A stretch of 64,000 nucleotides of DNA from Rotaria sp. Silwood1 (lineage: Eukaryota > Rotifera > Eurotatoria > Philodinida > Philodinidae), in the NCBI GenBank assembly GCA_905250075.1, contig CAJNOP010000001.1, forward strand, positions 4,604,058-4,668,057, given 5' to 3'. A model generated the notes under the pieces. The model saw only the letters and a program-made list of their open reading frames with translations. It was not told where the DNA came from and ran no database searches. Position 1 is the first letter of the stretch, and every line of letters starts with the position of its first letter. This document shows positions 47,254 through 62,115 of this stretch, one piece after another. The position numbers were made by a program, and so were the translations under genes.

Positions 47254-49680
47254 CTACAACAAATGTTTGATTAGTAATACATTGAAATCAAACATACAAA
47301 TGTAACCCTATAAATAACATCAATGAACATTCGATGAAAGAAAAGATATAAAGAAAAAAAAAAGAAAAAGAAAGGAATGAATAAGAAAGAGTAAGAGAAG
47401 AAAAAAAAAGGATACTGATGTCGATTCGAATGGTTCAACATATGCCGCATATACACTTACTTTTTTTCCTTTTCATTTAATCTACAGTTCTATGTGTTTG
47501 TGCACGAGTCTAATCTAAAGCATACATCCGATCGATGAAGGCAAGCATTTAGTTCGAATAAACACAAGGGAAATAAGCCGATATATGCATTTAATAATTA
47601 CTTTGATACATTGATATAGAAAAAAAAAAAGCGCTGAATGACGTTTTTTGAATAAATTGAAAAATCTTCTAGTGTATCTTTAATAGTTAACTATCGTAAA
47701 TAAGAAAATCTATCGTGATCTATATATATATAAAATAGCGAAAAAAGTTTCGATCTTGTTTTCATAAAAATTTTTTAGTTTTTCATCAAGTATTTTTCGC
47801 AAAAACAATAAACATAAAAGTCGGGAACGTAGATTTAAGTTATAGATACAAATATATAAATTTATGCAAGTCTTTAACGTTCCTAATCATTCTATCTTTT
47901 ATTCACATACGACATCGCACTTTGTCATTACAATATATTGTTCGTGCTTGTTATACTCACGTCTCCTTCTTCATCTATACCAAACAAAAGACAAGACTCC
48001 TGTCACACACACATATATATATACATATAAAGCAAAGCAAAAAAACACATGCGTGCAACGAGGCGAGAATAGATGAATCTTCTCCTTTTGCCCAACGGCG
48101 TTAGGCGCTATTTCGTTCTCTTTTTTTTCTTTTTTTCCTTCGTTTTTTTTTTCAGTAAGATTAACTTTCCATCATCGTCGACGTGACGCCCCAGTTGCTG
48201 TTGTTTCTCTATTCTCTCATTTTTTTTTTGCGAGTCCAAGTTGCCTGAACGTTTCTGTTGGAAGAACATGAAGAGAGAAAAAAAACTAAGAAAATTTTCT
48301 TTAGTCAGCAAACATTTTTGTTGATATTTGTTTCTTAGAAAAATTTTGTTTTTTTCTATAAAAAAACCAACAATTATTGAAATATATAAATAGATTTTTT
48401 GTGTCTTGTTTTGAATATTAATAACAGAGACTAAAATCTACTTTAAACCTTTTATAAGTAAAATTAGTTTCATCTAAATATAATTGTAACTTGTGTACAT
48501 CCTCTATCATTGTTTCATCGATGTAACAGAAAGAAAAGAAAATAATTAATTTTTTACTATTATTTTATGAAACAAGAAACAGAAGTAAAAAGATATGAAA
48601 ATAAGTGTTGCTTAATCATGAACTTGGCAAGTTATTTTTAATTGTCTATTATACTGGAGATAATTGTAATGTACTGAAATATTTCAATTGTCTGTGTGAA
48701 TCTTTTCAACTATGTATTACCTATTTAAGTACTTTGTTATGCTGATTTTTTTATTAAAAGGAAAATGTTGAGCATGTATATACTATACATGTTTTATTTA
48801 TCTTTTTTTATTGATTTGTTGTAATGCTGATAACGTTTCTTGCTCATTAAAATATCACGATAGGATTTGTGTTATGTCAATAATTTGAATTGGCTTACCT
48901 TTATGAACTTTTATATAACAAAGTACTATTTGATTCATTAAAATTTTACTGAACAATAGTAATTACATATGAGATTCTAATAAGATTCATATTGTACAAT
49001 AGAAAAATTGTATTTTCACTTAATTTAAACTCTCTACATAAATTTTCATATATGAGACTCTAGAAAAGTTTTTCTTTTCGTCTAGATCTCGTCAAAAATA
49101 TCATTTGAGTGTCAATATTATATTATATTACTTGGACATATTTAGAATTATGTACAAAATCTTAATCTTTTACGTTTTACATATCATGATTTTTTCTTTA
49201 TTTCTTTCACATTTGTCACACTCAAAGACGTACATTGGATTTTGACCAACGTGAAACGAGTTAGTTTTATCTAACATTGAATATTGTCATTGTTGATCTA
49301 TCAATCATGTATACTACAAAGAAAAATTATCACTGTAAATACTTCTTTTGGTTAATCAATCTTGCTTTTAAAAATACTAGACTATGTATAAAAAACAAAA
49401 GATTATTATAAATGAACTCGAATGAATTAAAACTGAAATGAATAATTTTATTTATAATGTATACATTTATGCAATAATACAATCTGACACAACAACTTTG
49501 AAATTTTAAATAGTTATCAAAGAAAAGTTGATAGACACAAAATCGAAAGCTCTTCAGTCATTTTTCAATCTGTGCTCATATTGATGATAAAAAACAATCG
49601 ACATAGTTCTTGATTTGAACTAATATAAATAGTAAAAACTCTGGTCTATCGCATGAGTTGCTTCTTATAGTGATGTTTAC
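47254..49680. other. Start of the gene desert
   Basis: This stretch holds the promoter side of the ankyrin/SOCS gene, a purine-rich run at about 47330-47410 and AC/AT short repeats at about 48003-48030. Some open frames around 47860-48310 are low-complexity and unsupported. No gene recognised. Confidence 0.5.
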
Positions 49681-49689
49681 AAAAAAGTG

Positions 49690-50238
49690 GATCAATAGTT
49701 GGTGGATGTCTATCTGGATAACGACATGTATTTGAATATCTTATGCATTTAATTTGTATCTTTACAACTATGAATAAAAATGTACGAGATCAGTAGCACG
49801 TTGCAGATATAGATATGTTCGATAATTCTATAATATATGAGCATGTATATACGGTGTAGTTCGATTATTTAAATCAAGTTTAAATCGTTTGCAAAAATGC
49901 TCATAATTAGTAAGATCATTCAGATGTCGAGGTGCAAGAGGTAATGGATATGGCTATTGATGAAGAAAATCGAACAGAATAGCAACATTCTAATTAACTA
50001 AAGTATCAGCTTCTATATAGATTCCATAATCAATTTGACTTAGACTTAGTTTGATTAAACGTAGATAGCTTTTACTATCGATATTCAAATCAACATCAGT
50101 GGAATACTAAGACACATGATAGCCAATAATCAAACGGTACGCAAACGATAACCGTGGATCATATCTATGTTTTTTTAAAAACGTAGTTATATTTTTCTTA
50201 AAGTTGAAATTTCGTTCTAATTCATTTGCAATATATAG
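49690..50238 (-). pseudogene. Decayed glycosyltransferase-like coding fragment
   Basis: One minus-strand frame reads protein-like over about 180 codons but is interrupted by about five stop codons. Segments include NELERNFNFKKNITTFLKKH, then SQIDYGIYIEADTLVN, PLPLAPRHLNDLTNYEHFC and NRTTPYIHAHIL. The IDYGIYIEAD piece resembles the acidic (DxD-like) donor-binding region of nucleotide-sugar transferases, and the rest is strongly non-random. Several of the stops sit where Trp (TGG) would be natural. No introns interrupt it, so it may be a retro-copy or a fragment of a longer exon. It is a relic, not an active gene. Family assignment is tentative. Confidence 0.5.
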
Positions 50239-50239
50239 C

Positions 50240-53200
50240 ATAGTTATCGTTATATTTTTTTTTCATTTCATGTTTCTGATACTTATATCATCATACAAAA
50301 TTTCAAGGTGTTGTTTTTTTTTAATATTTTATTCGTGACTATTTCTATATAGAGCTATTGACATTATTGCATTTTCAATTTGGTATGCGTCAACACTGAA
50401 AGTTGAAAAGAAACAATGTAGGATTAGATATGTGAAAGTCCAACATTTTGAGAAGAAAAACTAAGTCTAACCGGGACATTTAAATAAACAAAAAATTTGA
50501 AAAAGGCCGTGAAAATTATAACTTCTTCGAAAAACCTGAAACTTTTGACAGTCTTAGCTGTCTATTCGAATGATATGGCTAGTTCATACGATATAAATCT
50601 TTTTTTTCGTGGTATACTGTTAGTCATATTGATGAACTAGCCCTGTTCACGTTTGTTCTGTGCAGTCCGTTGTTCTTTTCTCATGAATCTCAGCATCTAC
50701 AAATATATGAGCGAAGAACAAGGGCTACACAATGAATATATACAAAATGGTGAACAAATAAGAAAAAGACTTAATCAGATATAGGAAACACACATGGACA
50801 CAGCTGGCGCATGAATATGACTAACAGTACACAAAGAAAAAAATATTTATATTGCATGAATTATCGCTATGGACTATGATAGTGCAAAAGTAGAAAAATA
50901 AAAAGAGGAAATATTTATGAATGAACACAAGGTTGTAATCAAAAGATCAATTACATTGAAAAAGAAATTTATCCAACTCATTGTCTATTCATCTAACTAT
51001 CTTTCGATCTATCTGTCATCTAACTAATGTCTATTTCAGATTTAGTTGCATATCAGCTATTTTTGAATAAACAACAATAGTTAGAACTCGAATTTTCAGT
51101 ACGATATATAGTGAACATTGTTCTATCTTTGCACACAGTCAAAAATGAATTCTTTTGCTTTTTGATGTTAGACACATGTTCATTTTTCAAGATGACTACT
51201 ATGCGACCTAGATAAAATATAAGTTTTGAAACATAATATTGTGGTTAAAAAACCCAGAATTTTCTGTCAATTGTAGACAGTACTGGAAACCTATCACTTA
51301 AATCGGAAATAAACATTAACTATCTATCTAATTATCTGTCGATCTACATACATTTCTTTTAACTACACCAATGTCTACGTATTCAAAGGCTGTTCACATG
51401 TTAGATCGTTATTTTGTCTAACATTTAAAACTTCACGGTATTTATTATATTACCAACTGTGATAATTTTGTGACCTTCTCTCGTCTCAGTAACACATGCA
51501 AGCAATTTTTAGTATATTACATTGCATAGGAATATTTATGAGATGACAATTGTATATCTATAAACATAGCTTCTCATTTTTTAGGACATTTTTTCAAATT
51601 TATTTGGTCTTAATGAATATAGAAGATCCTGATATATGCATTTTCTAGTTAACAATATGTCTCAATGTATTTCAAGGTTAAATTGAAAAATTCTCTAAAA
51701 CTAATAAGAAATCAGACTGAGCTGTATACTTGCTTCAGTATTCTATAGATAAAAATGCTTTTAATATATGTGAACAGGTTTTTATCTGTCTATCTATCTA
51801 GCTAATTATCGAAGTAAAAAAGATGTACTAAAAATTACGTTCCGTAAAGGTACAAGTAGAGAATGCACCCAGCACAAGATGTTGAATAAAGAAAATACGA
51901 AAATAATAAATTTAATAGATGAAGCAGAAAGATTCAGGCGATATTTACGAGATAAAAAAGACATATAAAAGTTGATTAAATCTCATGTTTATCATAGACT
52001 TTTCATTCTAGATGAGAACGAGAGAGAGGGAGTGAAAACCATGAGAAAGAAAGAAAAGACAATTAAATTCATGCACAAGAAAATTACCTTCAAAAAGTCT
52101 TTTCTTTCTCTTCGTTTCCACAGCCATATCATTATGAACATGAACATTAGCGAAAATAGAGCAATACATCTTTGACTACTTTATATACATGAGAAAATTT
52201 CATGAACATGAGCCTGAATGGAAAAATTAATTGAAGAGAAGTTGTATCTAATAAAATGGGATGACACTTAAACCATATGCTTTATAAACTGTTGCATGAG
52301 TAAACATACCCTTCTTATCATTCTGCCTCTTACAAAACAATGCCTTCGTAGAAATTCAGTCTTTTTACGTTTTACTAGAGACATCAATACGTATTTTTAT
52401 AACCGTAAGGAAAATGTTGTGACTGTACGCACAAATAACGATTGTATGTATGCATATTCATTTTTACATACTACTCTTTATTTCGAACAAAAATTGAAAA
52501 TGAAAAGTTCACTTTGTAAAGCGCTTAAGATTTGGGCAAACCAAATTTCAAGCAAAACTGCTTCTTCGCCGACCTTTTGGCATGGTTAAATAGAGCTCGT
52601 CGAATTACTATGGAAATTGTTGTTTTTAACGTTTTTCAGATTTTTTTTTGTATAAAAGATTTCGATAATACTATTGTATCTAAAATAGCCTAAAAGTAAT
52701 ACTCCTGTTAGCAATACGAATACAGTACGGTCAGATTCTCATATTTACAATTGATTTTCTCTTGTCATAAAATTTTATTCGAAACTCTCTGGAAAGCTTG
52801 CTGTATAAAATAGAACTGAATCATCGACACTGTCTTGAGTAGAACTCAAGGCAACTCTGATAAGCTTCAAGAGGATATCTTCCAAAGACATCAATTCTCC
52901 ATAGGCATATATTTAAATGTTTCTTTTTCACTTATAACTGGCATATATATGTGAGAAAAACGAAGCACATCCCACACCCACCACTCTATACAACTTTAGC
53001 TCACTTTTCTAATTGCTATTACCCTAAAAAATTGAACTTTTCATTTTTAGAGTGTACGGGTTTCAAAACGTGGAAAACAACATCACTAGAAGTAATTCGA
53101 CGAGCCCTATTTAACCACGCCAAAAGATCAGCAAAAACATTTTGCTCAAATTTCGACTTGCCAGCACCTTAATAATTAACTTTGAAGTGTTTTTATAATT

Positions 53201-56200
53201 CATCTAAATTATTCAATAAATTTTGCATCTTTTCAGGAAATTTATTTTTAAACAAAACGATGAGTGTTAACACTAATATAGAGAAAAACAAAGGAAAATG
53301 CGGTCAAGTTATGTTTCAAAATAATATGCATTTGATACATTATAAATTTAGCGATCGTATGAGTATTGACGGTGCCTATACTGGTCTTCTCGATATGTTA
53401 CGTTCACCTGCTCTCGTCAATAAGACAATAATTATATGCGAAGTTGATAAAATATCATCTTAGATTAAATATCGTCGAATGTCAGCTTAAAAATTTTCGA
53501 AATACAAATACGATTCAATATAGAGATAATCAAATGTTTTCAGAAAAGTGAATAACTGATTATGAAAAGTATAATAAAGATTCCATTTGGTCGTTCATAT
53601 ATACATATGTCAACATAATTATTTTGTCTGTCATTTTTTTAGCAAAATAAATATAATAATTATTATTTGTGGTATGAAAATTCATTAAAAATTAGTATTT
53701 TTTTCAGAAATAACGTTCACTTTCTTATCTGCGCATAGACTAAATTCGAACAATATGTTTTGTTATTTAAACTAGTCTTTTGGATTTTCATTGTTATATT
53801 ATTCATAAGCCTTCATAATGAAACTAGAAAAAAAAGTTGTTTTTTGTTTACTAAGCCTGTGTTTTTAATTCATATTGTATGATTCTGTCAATGTACTGAC
53901 TTAAATTTTGGCTATTTTTCATCAATTCTCAAATGTAGTATCGATAAAAGGCATGAATATCCGCAAGCCTTGAACACAGGAGACATACGAAAATAATTTT
54001 CAATGCCATAATGATAAGAAATCATATTTTTCGACATTCATTATGTACAATGACGTGTCACAACATATCAGTCATTAGCAATCCTCATCTGAAAAGAACA
54101 ACAAAACAAGTGAAATGAGTCATTTTTATCCAAGATTAAACTTTATTTATAATGCAAAAGTAAACAAAACAAAAACGCTTTTATTGTTTCCTTTCATCGT
54201 GATACCTAACAACATCCACTGGAATATTTCTGCTTCATCGATGGCATCTTATTTTTACAATGTAATTCAATCAAAACACCGATTCTTGTATGAACTGAGA
54301 AAACAGAGGAATATGACTCTTTGATCTTACACACCTCAATAAAAGCACAGACAGTAATTTACTGTTTATGATGAAAATATTTCACACGGTATTAAGTACC
54401 ACCACATAACCATCGATTGTCCAAATAGGTATATCAAATTATTTGTTTTACCACCGGCTCTACGAATATTAGCTATATGTTAATGAAATATTGTCACGAA
54501 TCAAAAGTCTGGTGTTTTAAAAGTTCACACTTTGTACACTTGATGGTGAACCATGATTATATATGACTTGAAATCATTGATATCCAGCAAAATGACATTA
54601 ATAATGACCTTTGAACTAAAACAGAAAGTTATTGTTGAATTTTTTCTCAATTCAGATACAGTGGTCGTCAAAATTTTCCGATCAGGTTTAGACTCAAGTT
54701 TTAACTCTTGCAGTGAATGCTGTCAAGAATCTAAATAGCTACTTGAATAAGGGAAACTGTTTCTTACAAAGTTATGAAGAATCAAATCTCTCAATATATT
54801 CCCAAATTCCAGATATCCTAGAAAATCAAAACGTAGATTTTCAGTAACCACAGTCTGGTGATGAAAGTTTGTTTAAACAATGGAGAACGATGAAGTAGAA
54901 CGCTCTCAGCAAAATACAATGTCCTCAAGACTTATAATATTTTTCTGATTAGAAGTAGTGCAAATTTTCTTCTGTATCTGACTTACTGTCGGTGTAACTC
55001 AATCAAAAAATATCGTAGAGAATTTGGAGACATTTTATTTTGTTGAGAATCTTCTGCTCTATCGTTTTCTGTAGTTTAAACAACCTTTCATTATCGAAGA
55101 CTGGGTGTTAAAAATCGAGCCTTTTTGATGTTCAAGAAAATTTGGATTTTGTGAATATATTGAGGAATTTAATTTTCTCAGAATGTTATTGACAACAGTT
55201 GTTTTTATTTGAATTAATATTGAGATTCTTGATAGAACCTATTGCAAAAGTGAAAAATCAAATGTACACCTGTCTGGATAATTTTGATGATCACTGTAGC
55301 TTTTGTGTAAGTTATTAGGTTCATTTGTTGACATACCATCTTCCATGTATCGATTCTATCTCATCATTAGAAACGAAACAAATTAAACAGAAACCATTTA
55401 TATAAACATTAAAGATGAGTAAGTATATTACGGATTGCATAAATACTACCAAAGAACAAAACAAAATGAATGAAAATTGACGTTCACATAAAAGAAAAAT
55501 ACAACCTGTTGATGTATGATACAAATAGATGACCTCCTGACCTTGATGAAATAATAAAAACATAAAAGATGAAGATTTAAAAAAAGATTTTTCAATTATA
55601 ATATGATCTTTTTAGACACTATCTAATTACTTGCATTCAACCTTTCAAAAAAATAAATCATAAAAGATAACATTCAATTAGTTATTGCTTTGTTTTCTTG
55701 AAACCATTTCGTTTTAGTTTTTATTAATATTCCATCAGCATGCGGTTCTCTCCATAACATAAATCAACAGTTGAATTTTTCATGTATACACAATGTGTTG
55801 ATATATTTTAGACAGTATCTAGTGAGAAGCCTTTCTTTTGAAACATGCCATTAAACTGTAGTATGGAGACTTTTAACTAGTTCAGTCGAGGATAAATTTA
55901 AATTTTGTTTCTAACAGCCAACAGATTTTTTTCATAAACGTGTATTGACACTAAGTAAGTTACATTATTGTTCTTTTCATGTATGATGTTGTTGATTCTA
56001 AAAATGCAATATTATTCATTCAATGGTGTAAAAGAGCTATATTACTCGACTTTGACAGCTGTATATATTGATCATTGATGTTTTTGTATTGATCTGAAGA
56101 ATAAGTTTTCATATTTTGCTTTTGTATTAAACACATTGTAAATACTGTGGCAGTAACGTTTGAAAGTTTTATTAGCAAAGTTTTGAAACATAGCAGATAT

Positions 56201-59200
56201 TTCAATGAATCGTTATTTAACATTCTTTTCATGTCTAGAAAGTAAAATTTTTGAACTTTATGTAAAACATCTCGCAAATTGCAAAACTCTTTCACAATAA
56301 AAATCTAAGGTCTTTCCTTGTGTTCAAACATGATAATTTTGATAGAATGTTCTGATGTGCCTCTTTTTTTTTCGTAGCTTTTCTTGTAAATAATTTAAAC
56401 AAAGTCACATGAATCTTAAGGATTGATGTAGGAATTTTCAGAGCTTTCAAAGGAGAGAAGTCATTTTTATCTCAGTCATTGAACATTTTCAGCTGAGAAA
56501 TCTAAGAATCAGATGTATTCTCGTAAAAAATATGTTGAGATTCCATAATTTTGAAAGTTTGATTAGTTAATGGTCTTCTATTAAAACACGTACATGACTG
56601 CCTACTAAGGACCTTTTGATGCGAACAACGAAGTCATTTATATTAGAATGAAGGAGAAAAGAGTTAAAACAGAGCAAACCTTCCCTACAACTCGAGAAGA
56701 AGATCTTCATAAAAGAAACACCAACATTTTTTGAGAACAATAAATAAAAGTATAAGTAAGACTAAAATCTTTTTACGGAATACTAAGTAACACCTCCACT
56801 GATGAACTCTTCCACGTCTCAAAGTAATGAATGTTTCAACTAACCTCTAGTTGGGTATTTTGAAGGAAATATTTCTTTCAAGTTTCGTAGCGACCAGGTG
56901 GATGCATTGGTTTTCTTGCATTAAAATATTTTGTTGAAAGTTTTAGTGAACCGGTAGAAGAACCTATTCATTCTATCATAAAGAGTAGGCGATTCTAGTG
57001 GAAAATTTCTTAAACATAGGAGACCAGAATCATGTTGTTTCAAAATCAAAGAAAGTTATAAAATATTGCATTTAGAGAGAAATTATGAAGTTACCCAATA
57101 TCATGTCAATATACAATGCACTCGATATCAAAACAAAAGGTCTGTTTTTTGTTAATTCAATACATCCATGTCTAAAGTCGTCTACCCCCAAAATTTAGTT
57201 TCCAATACACATTCTTTCAAAATTTACTCAATATCTACTTTTTATCATTATTATATGCTTAAAAAAGAAAAAAAAATAGCAAAAAATATTCTCTACAGTT
57301 GTGCTCGTTTTTGGATTAACGAATAATTCAAATTTTTTGTAAATTATCGTGAAGGATATAGAATTGAAAATTGAACAAAGTCAGCTCTTTTAAAATAATA
57401 GAATATCGATCGACTCAAGTTCTAAAATGCCAACATCGATGAAAAATAGCTGTCTTGATGAGTGAAAGATGTTCACTTGATAACATTCTATCTTTTGTCG
57501 AGATTTAGAATCAGTGAGTTTTAAGCTGAATTTTATGTATGGTATGCAACTGTTTATTTTCAAGAGAATGATACCTTGGGAGCGAGGTGAAGTTTGCATT
57601 ACTCTTCTATATCATGATTTTTATTAATTTTTAGGTGTTTTCATCATCATGACGCAGTTATGCGGCAAAATAAATGTGACATTCAGAATTAACGTCAATA
57701 CTACATTAAATGAAATACATTTTAGAAAGTATTTTTCTGCAAAAAACTGACGTCTGAAGCACCACAGAACAAATTTTATACAATAGTTGCCGGGACTACT
57801 GATGGATTGTTCACGAAAACAATCTCTAAAATGTACTCGATCCCACGCAATTCTTTAATGTTGATTCCGAAGATTTATTTATTTTGCTTTAGCATTTGTT
57901 CAAGAAAATTAAAGCCTCTAAAAGATTTGTTTTCTAATGAGAAGCTATCAAAAACCATCATTTAGGAGAGAGATGTGACTCCTATATCGCCTCGAAAACA
58001 TCATTTATTGATGAATTTTTCTAAATGATTTCGTATGAAATAAAGTGTTGCATAAAATATATGAAATTCAGCTTCAAATTCTTTAACTCTGAATCCGACA
58101 AGAGATTAGTTGTTATCAAGTGAACATAGTAGATCTTTTTTTATTATGCTCGCAAATGTAACACTCGGAAGTGCTTATATGATGATATAAGGAGAAATTA
58201 TGATATTTAAGCATTGAGCACAACATTATGCAGTGAGTTTTACAGTGGCTGCTAATGTCATCATACAGACTATAGAATCTGCTTGTGTGGGTGTAACATC
58301 AAGAAAGAAAAAAAATTAAAAAGTTCAGACATTGATACGAAGCAAGTAAACGAAACAGAAGAGGAAAGGAAGTGTAGGAGGACGCTTGTAAGTCTTTCAA
58401 TGACACCAAAAAACAAAAGGAAAAAGCAAAAAAAGCGAAGCAAAAGACAAGAAAGAGAGGTAGAACTACTCTTCATGCTCTTTTTTTTTTATAAAACTAC
58501 TTTATTTAGTAAACATATTATATTCACCAGAGTAACTATTTTCTATTCAAGTAAGACTCATAAAACTTGAGATAATCGGTATCTTATTACATTGAATTAC
58601 ATCGTTTTGTTCAGTTGTTTATTTTCTACCTTTGAGTATAATTTTTAAACGATTTGTATGATTTGTTGAAATGAAAACCAGCATAACTTTTACTGGATTT
58701 TTTCGATGTTTTTTTCTGGCAAGGATATGATAGTGGTAAAAAAAAAGTTAATATTGGCTAACTGTTAAAAGATAGGATACTGGTAGTTGAAATTTAACAT
58801 TGAGAATATCAAGAATTGACGAATCAAACGTAGGAAAAGAACAGGAAAATGTTTTATTCAGCTAATTTTTTTTCCTCTTATAACCAATAAGATTGAGGGC
58901 AAATATTTTTTTCATTGGTCAAAGAAAAAGCAATAAATACCTGGGATGTTTTGTCGGAGTACTGATAGTCGAAGGAAGAATAATACCCACTTTGTCAACA
59001 ACTGTTCTATTCGAGAAAATGAAAAATCAGGCAACAAAATTTTTTTCACTTTTTTCTAGGTCATTTGATAGAACTTGAGCTGCTGACCATGAACAACTAC
59101 TTTCTACCGCCAGCAAATGCTTCTTTCGGGTTACACAATACAGAAGACTTCAAGAATGCCGGCTTTTACGAAAAATACATCTTGTTCAAAATGTGCAAAA

Positions 59201-59410
59201 TTTTCTGCTTCGTTCTTTTGTCCAGCATCTAAAAATAATTTTTTCAAACTCAACATCAAAAACTGTGTACAGGCAAGTTGTTGATTCGATTCTAGTTGCA
59301 AGACTCTTTTGAAGATGACGCTTCGAATCTTGGCTAGTGTAGTACATATAGATCGAATCTATCAGCCTATCTTAGTGTGTCTACGTAAGTGATGAAGTGA
59401 AATATTTTAC
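50240..59410. other. Gene desert, left part
   Basis: About 9 kb without a supported gene. Open frames of 60-97 codons occur (for example 52296-52589, 53182-53463, 58283-58570 and 56020-56295 on the minus strand), but they are AT-driven or low-complexity, lack motifs and have no splice-supported partners. No clear transposon ends, tandem repeats or tRNA genes were noticed by eye. Confidence 0.45.
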
Positions 59411-59510
59411 NNNNNNNNNNNNNNNNNNNNNNNNNNNNNNNNNNNNNNNNNNNNNNNNNNNNNNNNNNNNNNNNNNNNNNNNNNNNNNNNNNNNNNNNNN
59501 NNNNNNNNNN
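59411..59510. other. Assembly gap (100 N)
   Basis: Exactly 100 undetermined bases, the usual placeholder for a scaffold join of unknown length. Sequence on either side need not be adjacent in the genome. Confidence 0.98.
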
Positions 59511-62115
59511 AATTCACCAGACAAAACTATAATAATTTTTGGTATTTTCTTAGTGATTTCGAAAAATTCACGAGGTTAGAGAATAGGAGCCTCGAATGTT
59601 TCCAACTAAATAGTGTAATATATTTATTGTCAGTGTATAGAAATTTCGGTCACTTCCAAAAATAATAAATCAATATTAAAATTTCGTAATAAATATCGAA
59701 GTTTCTCCTTAATTTATTAAATTTACTAAGCAATTGGTTAGAATTTCTCTCTGATGCTTTGGTAGTTTTCGAAATCTGTTAGAAAACTCTCTCTAATAAT
59801 TCGGTAGTTAGAGTACTTTTCTAGAAATTTTCCACCAAATTTGTTAGTAATTTAAAAATTTTGCTTTTTCCGATATGTGAACATACCTGTCGCAAATATG
59901 GTTGTAGGACAAAAAAAGCTTACATTCATGGTTCGAAGATGAGAAAAATAATTAAACAATAGTGCTGAGAAAAAATAAATAACATTCTGATGACTGATTG
60001 AGATTTTTCTCCTTAGTCATTTTTCAAACAAAGATGAATCATACATACGTGCTTACTCAACAAACATCCTCAACTAGAAATTATTAAACGAATGATCGTA
60101 GAATAGAGAATTGAAAGGACTGCAAAGGTATCAAATAATTATTTTTATCTCAATTAGCCTTTTTTGTGATATGTTCTATGTTGTCTGGAACAAAAAAAAT
60201 TAAAAAGGTCATCTATAAAAACCTTTCCAGAAAGCAACAGGCAAACAGAAATTTTTTCGGAGATCGAGTGACCAGTTTTCAATACTTAGGCACTTAGACT
60301 TCTTATGTCAATTCAAAAGCCTATAAACATTCATCGTCAACGTTAAGATGTACGTATATCAAAAATCCGAATTTTTGTAGTATCAATCGTGACTGAATAT
60401 ACTGATTGAAGAATCATCATATTAATTGAATTATAATGTAAAAAGAATGGAGACTTTTAAGAAAAATTCGTCACCTACCGAAAATTGATTTTCTCTTCCC
60501 AGTTGTATTCTCATTTTAGTTGTCAGAAGTCTACTTCTATCAGAATTACATTATTTCATGCATTTCACATTGCACGTAAATCGATTTAGGTATGCCTAGT
60601 CTGTGCATATTATATGTTCTTAGAGGCACCAAAATGCAGACTTTCCATGATAATTGTTCCACTCATTCATTGTTATGTTTAGTCAACTTATACATCAAAT
60701 TGAAGCTCTTTCATACCTCTAACAAATGACGCAAAAGTATATAAGAATATATAGTTTCATTGTCTTTATCTATATCGAACTTTCATTAATACTGCATGCA
60801 ATATATGAAGTCCCATGACGAATACTAACTAACGATCTCTTTTGGTGATAGGAGTCCACTCTTATTTGTATACAAATCGGCATATTTCAACGAAGTCTAT
60901 CAAATGAAATAAAAATGTCTCCAGAAAAATTGAGAGGCTATGTCGATTCTCAAGAAAAATGAGCAAACCTGATATAGTTCATCAGATGAGATCGTGATAC
61001 GAGGGTTCTCGTATTCTGAAGCACAGAGGCTAATTCTGAGTTGCATATTATTGAATAGAGAAACGAAAGAGCTTCTATATGATATATAAATCGACTGGAC
61101 ATAAGAATGTTTGAGTGGAATGATTACCATCGAAATACTCTTCATCCTGCTGCTTTTTATAATATACAATATGAACAAAGTACGAATCATTCAATCGATT
61201 TTCGTGCAATGTAAAATGCATGAAGGAATCTAGCTTTGATGGAGGCAGACTTCTGGCGACTAAAAGAATCGAATTGGGAGAATAAAATCAATTTTCGACA
61301 AGGAGTCGATTTTTGGCTCTTAAAGACTGCCCTCTTTTGCAATCTTTCTGTCATTTTTAGATCGTTTGAGGCATGAGTGAGGAATGGGAAAGCGAAAATT
61401 AGTGGAAGAAAATTGACGATACGAGAATTAGTTGCTACGAAAATTGGTCAACACGAAAAATCGTCGAAAAATTCTTAATAAAAAAAAGAAAGAAGAATCT
61501 TTCAGCAAGGGCGGCAACAATGTGAAAAATAAGTTAATCTTAGTATATAAACTGTCGCTGGTACTTTTAATATATTTGTTCTAGCACCCTGTGCAAGTGA
61601 AGTGGACTCCAACTCTCTCTAGAACAGTTCGTTTTAAGCAGGAGAAAAAATGAAACTAAAAAAGCGGGTGCGGGAGTTGGGATGGATCCTCTTGAACCCT
61701 ATCGCACACTAGAATTTCCAGCAGCTCTGAGACTTATACCTGCACCCGTACCCTCATCTGTGCTCGCACCAACGCTGACAATCATACGACACTCTCGAAA
61801 CGCAGTTTTACAGTTCTATCAGAATTAATTTCGATGCAATTTCATGAAAATACATGAATCTAATAATTTTAATTTTAGAAAGGAATTCTAGTTCATATGC
61901 TGCATGTATTAGAGAAAAAGCTCCGCTGTAGTGAAGGACATTTTACTAATGGCGTCTTCCGCTTTATTCTTGTAATTTTCTGGCTGATTCGTCGCTTTCG
62001 AAGCTTTTATTTTTTTATAAAGAATTTTTCGACTATTATTCATGTCGATCAATTTTCGTTCGACCCATGAGAAAGTACAGATATTTATTCTGTTTCTTCT
62101 AGTCTGTTTCATGTT
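59511..62115. other. Gene desert, right part
   Basis: About 2.6 kb with no supported gene. A GC-richer patch at about 61560-61790 includes GCGGGTGCGGGAG and, 100 bases on, CACCCGTACCC, roughly complementary. Other sequence is AT-rich and non-coding. Confidence 0.45.

Noticed and set aside
52296-53463. Several open frames of 70-97 codons on the plus strand.
   Set aside because: No family motif, no consistent splice partners, and the residue mix (Asn, Lys, Phe, Ile) is what AT-rich non-coding DNA gives by chance.
58283-58570. A 95-residue Lys/Arg/Glu-rich frame.
   Set aside because: It is produced by a purine-rich low-complexity tract; the opposite strand is equally open and no domain is seen.
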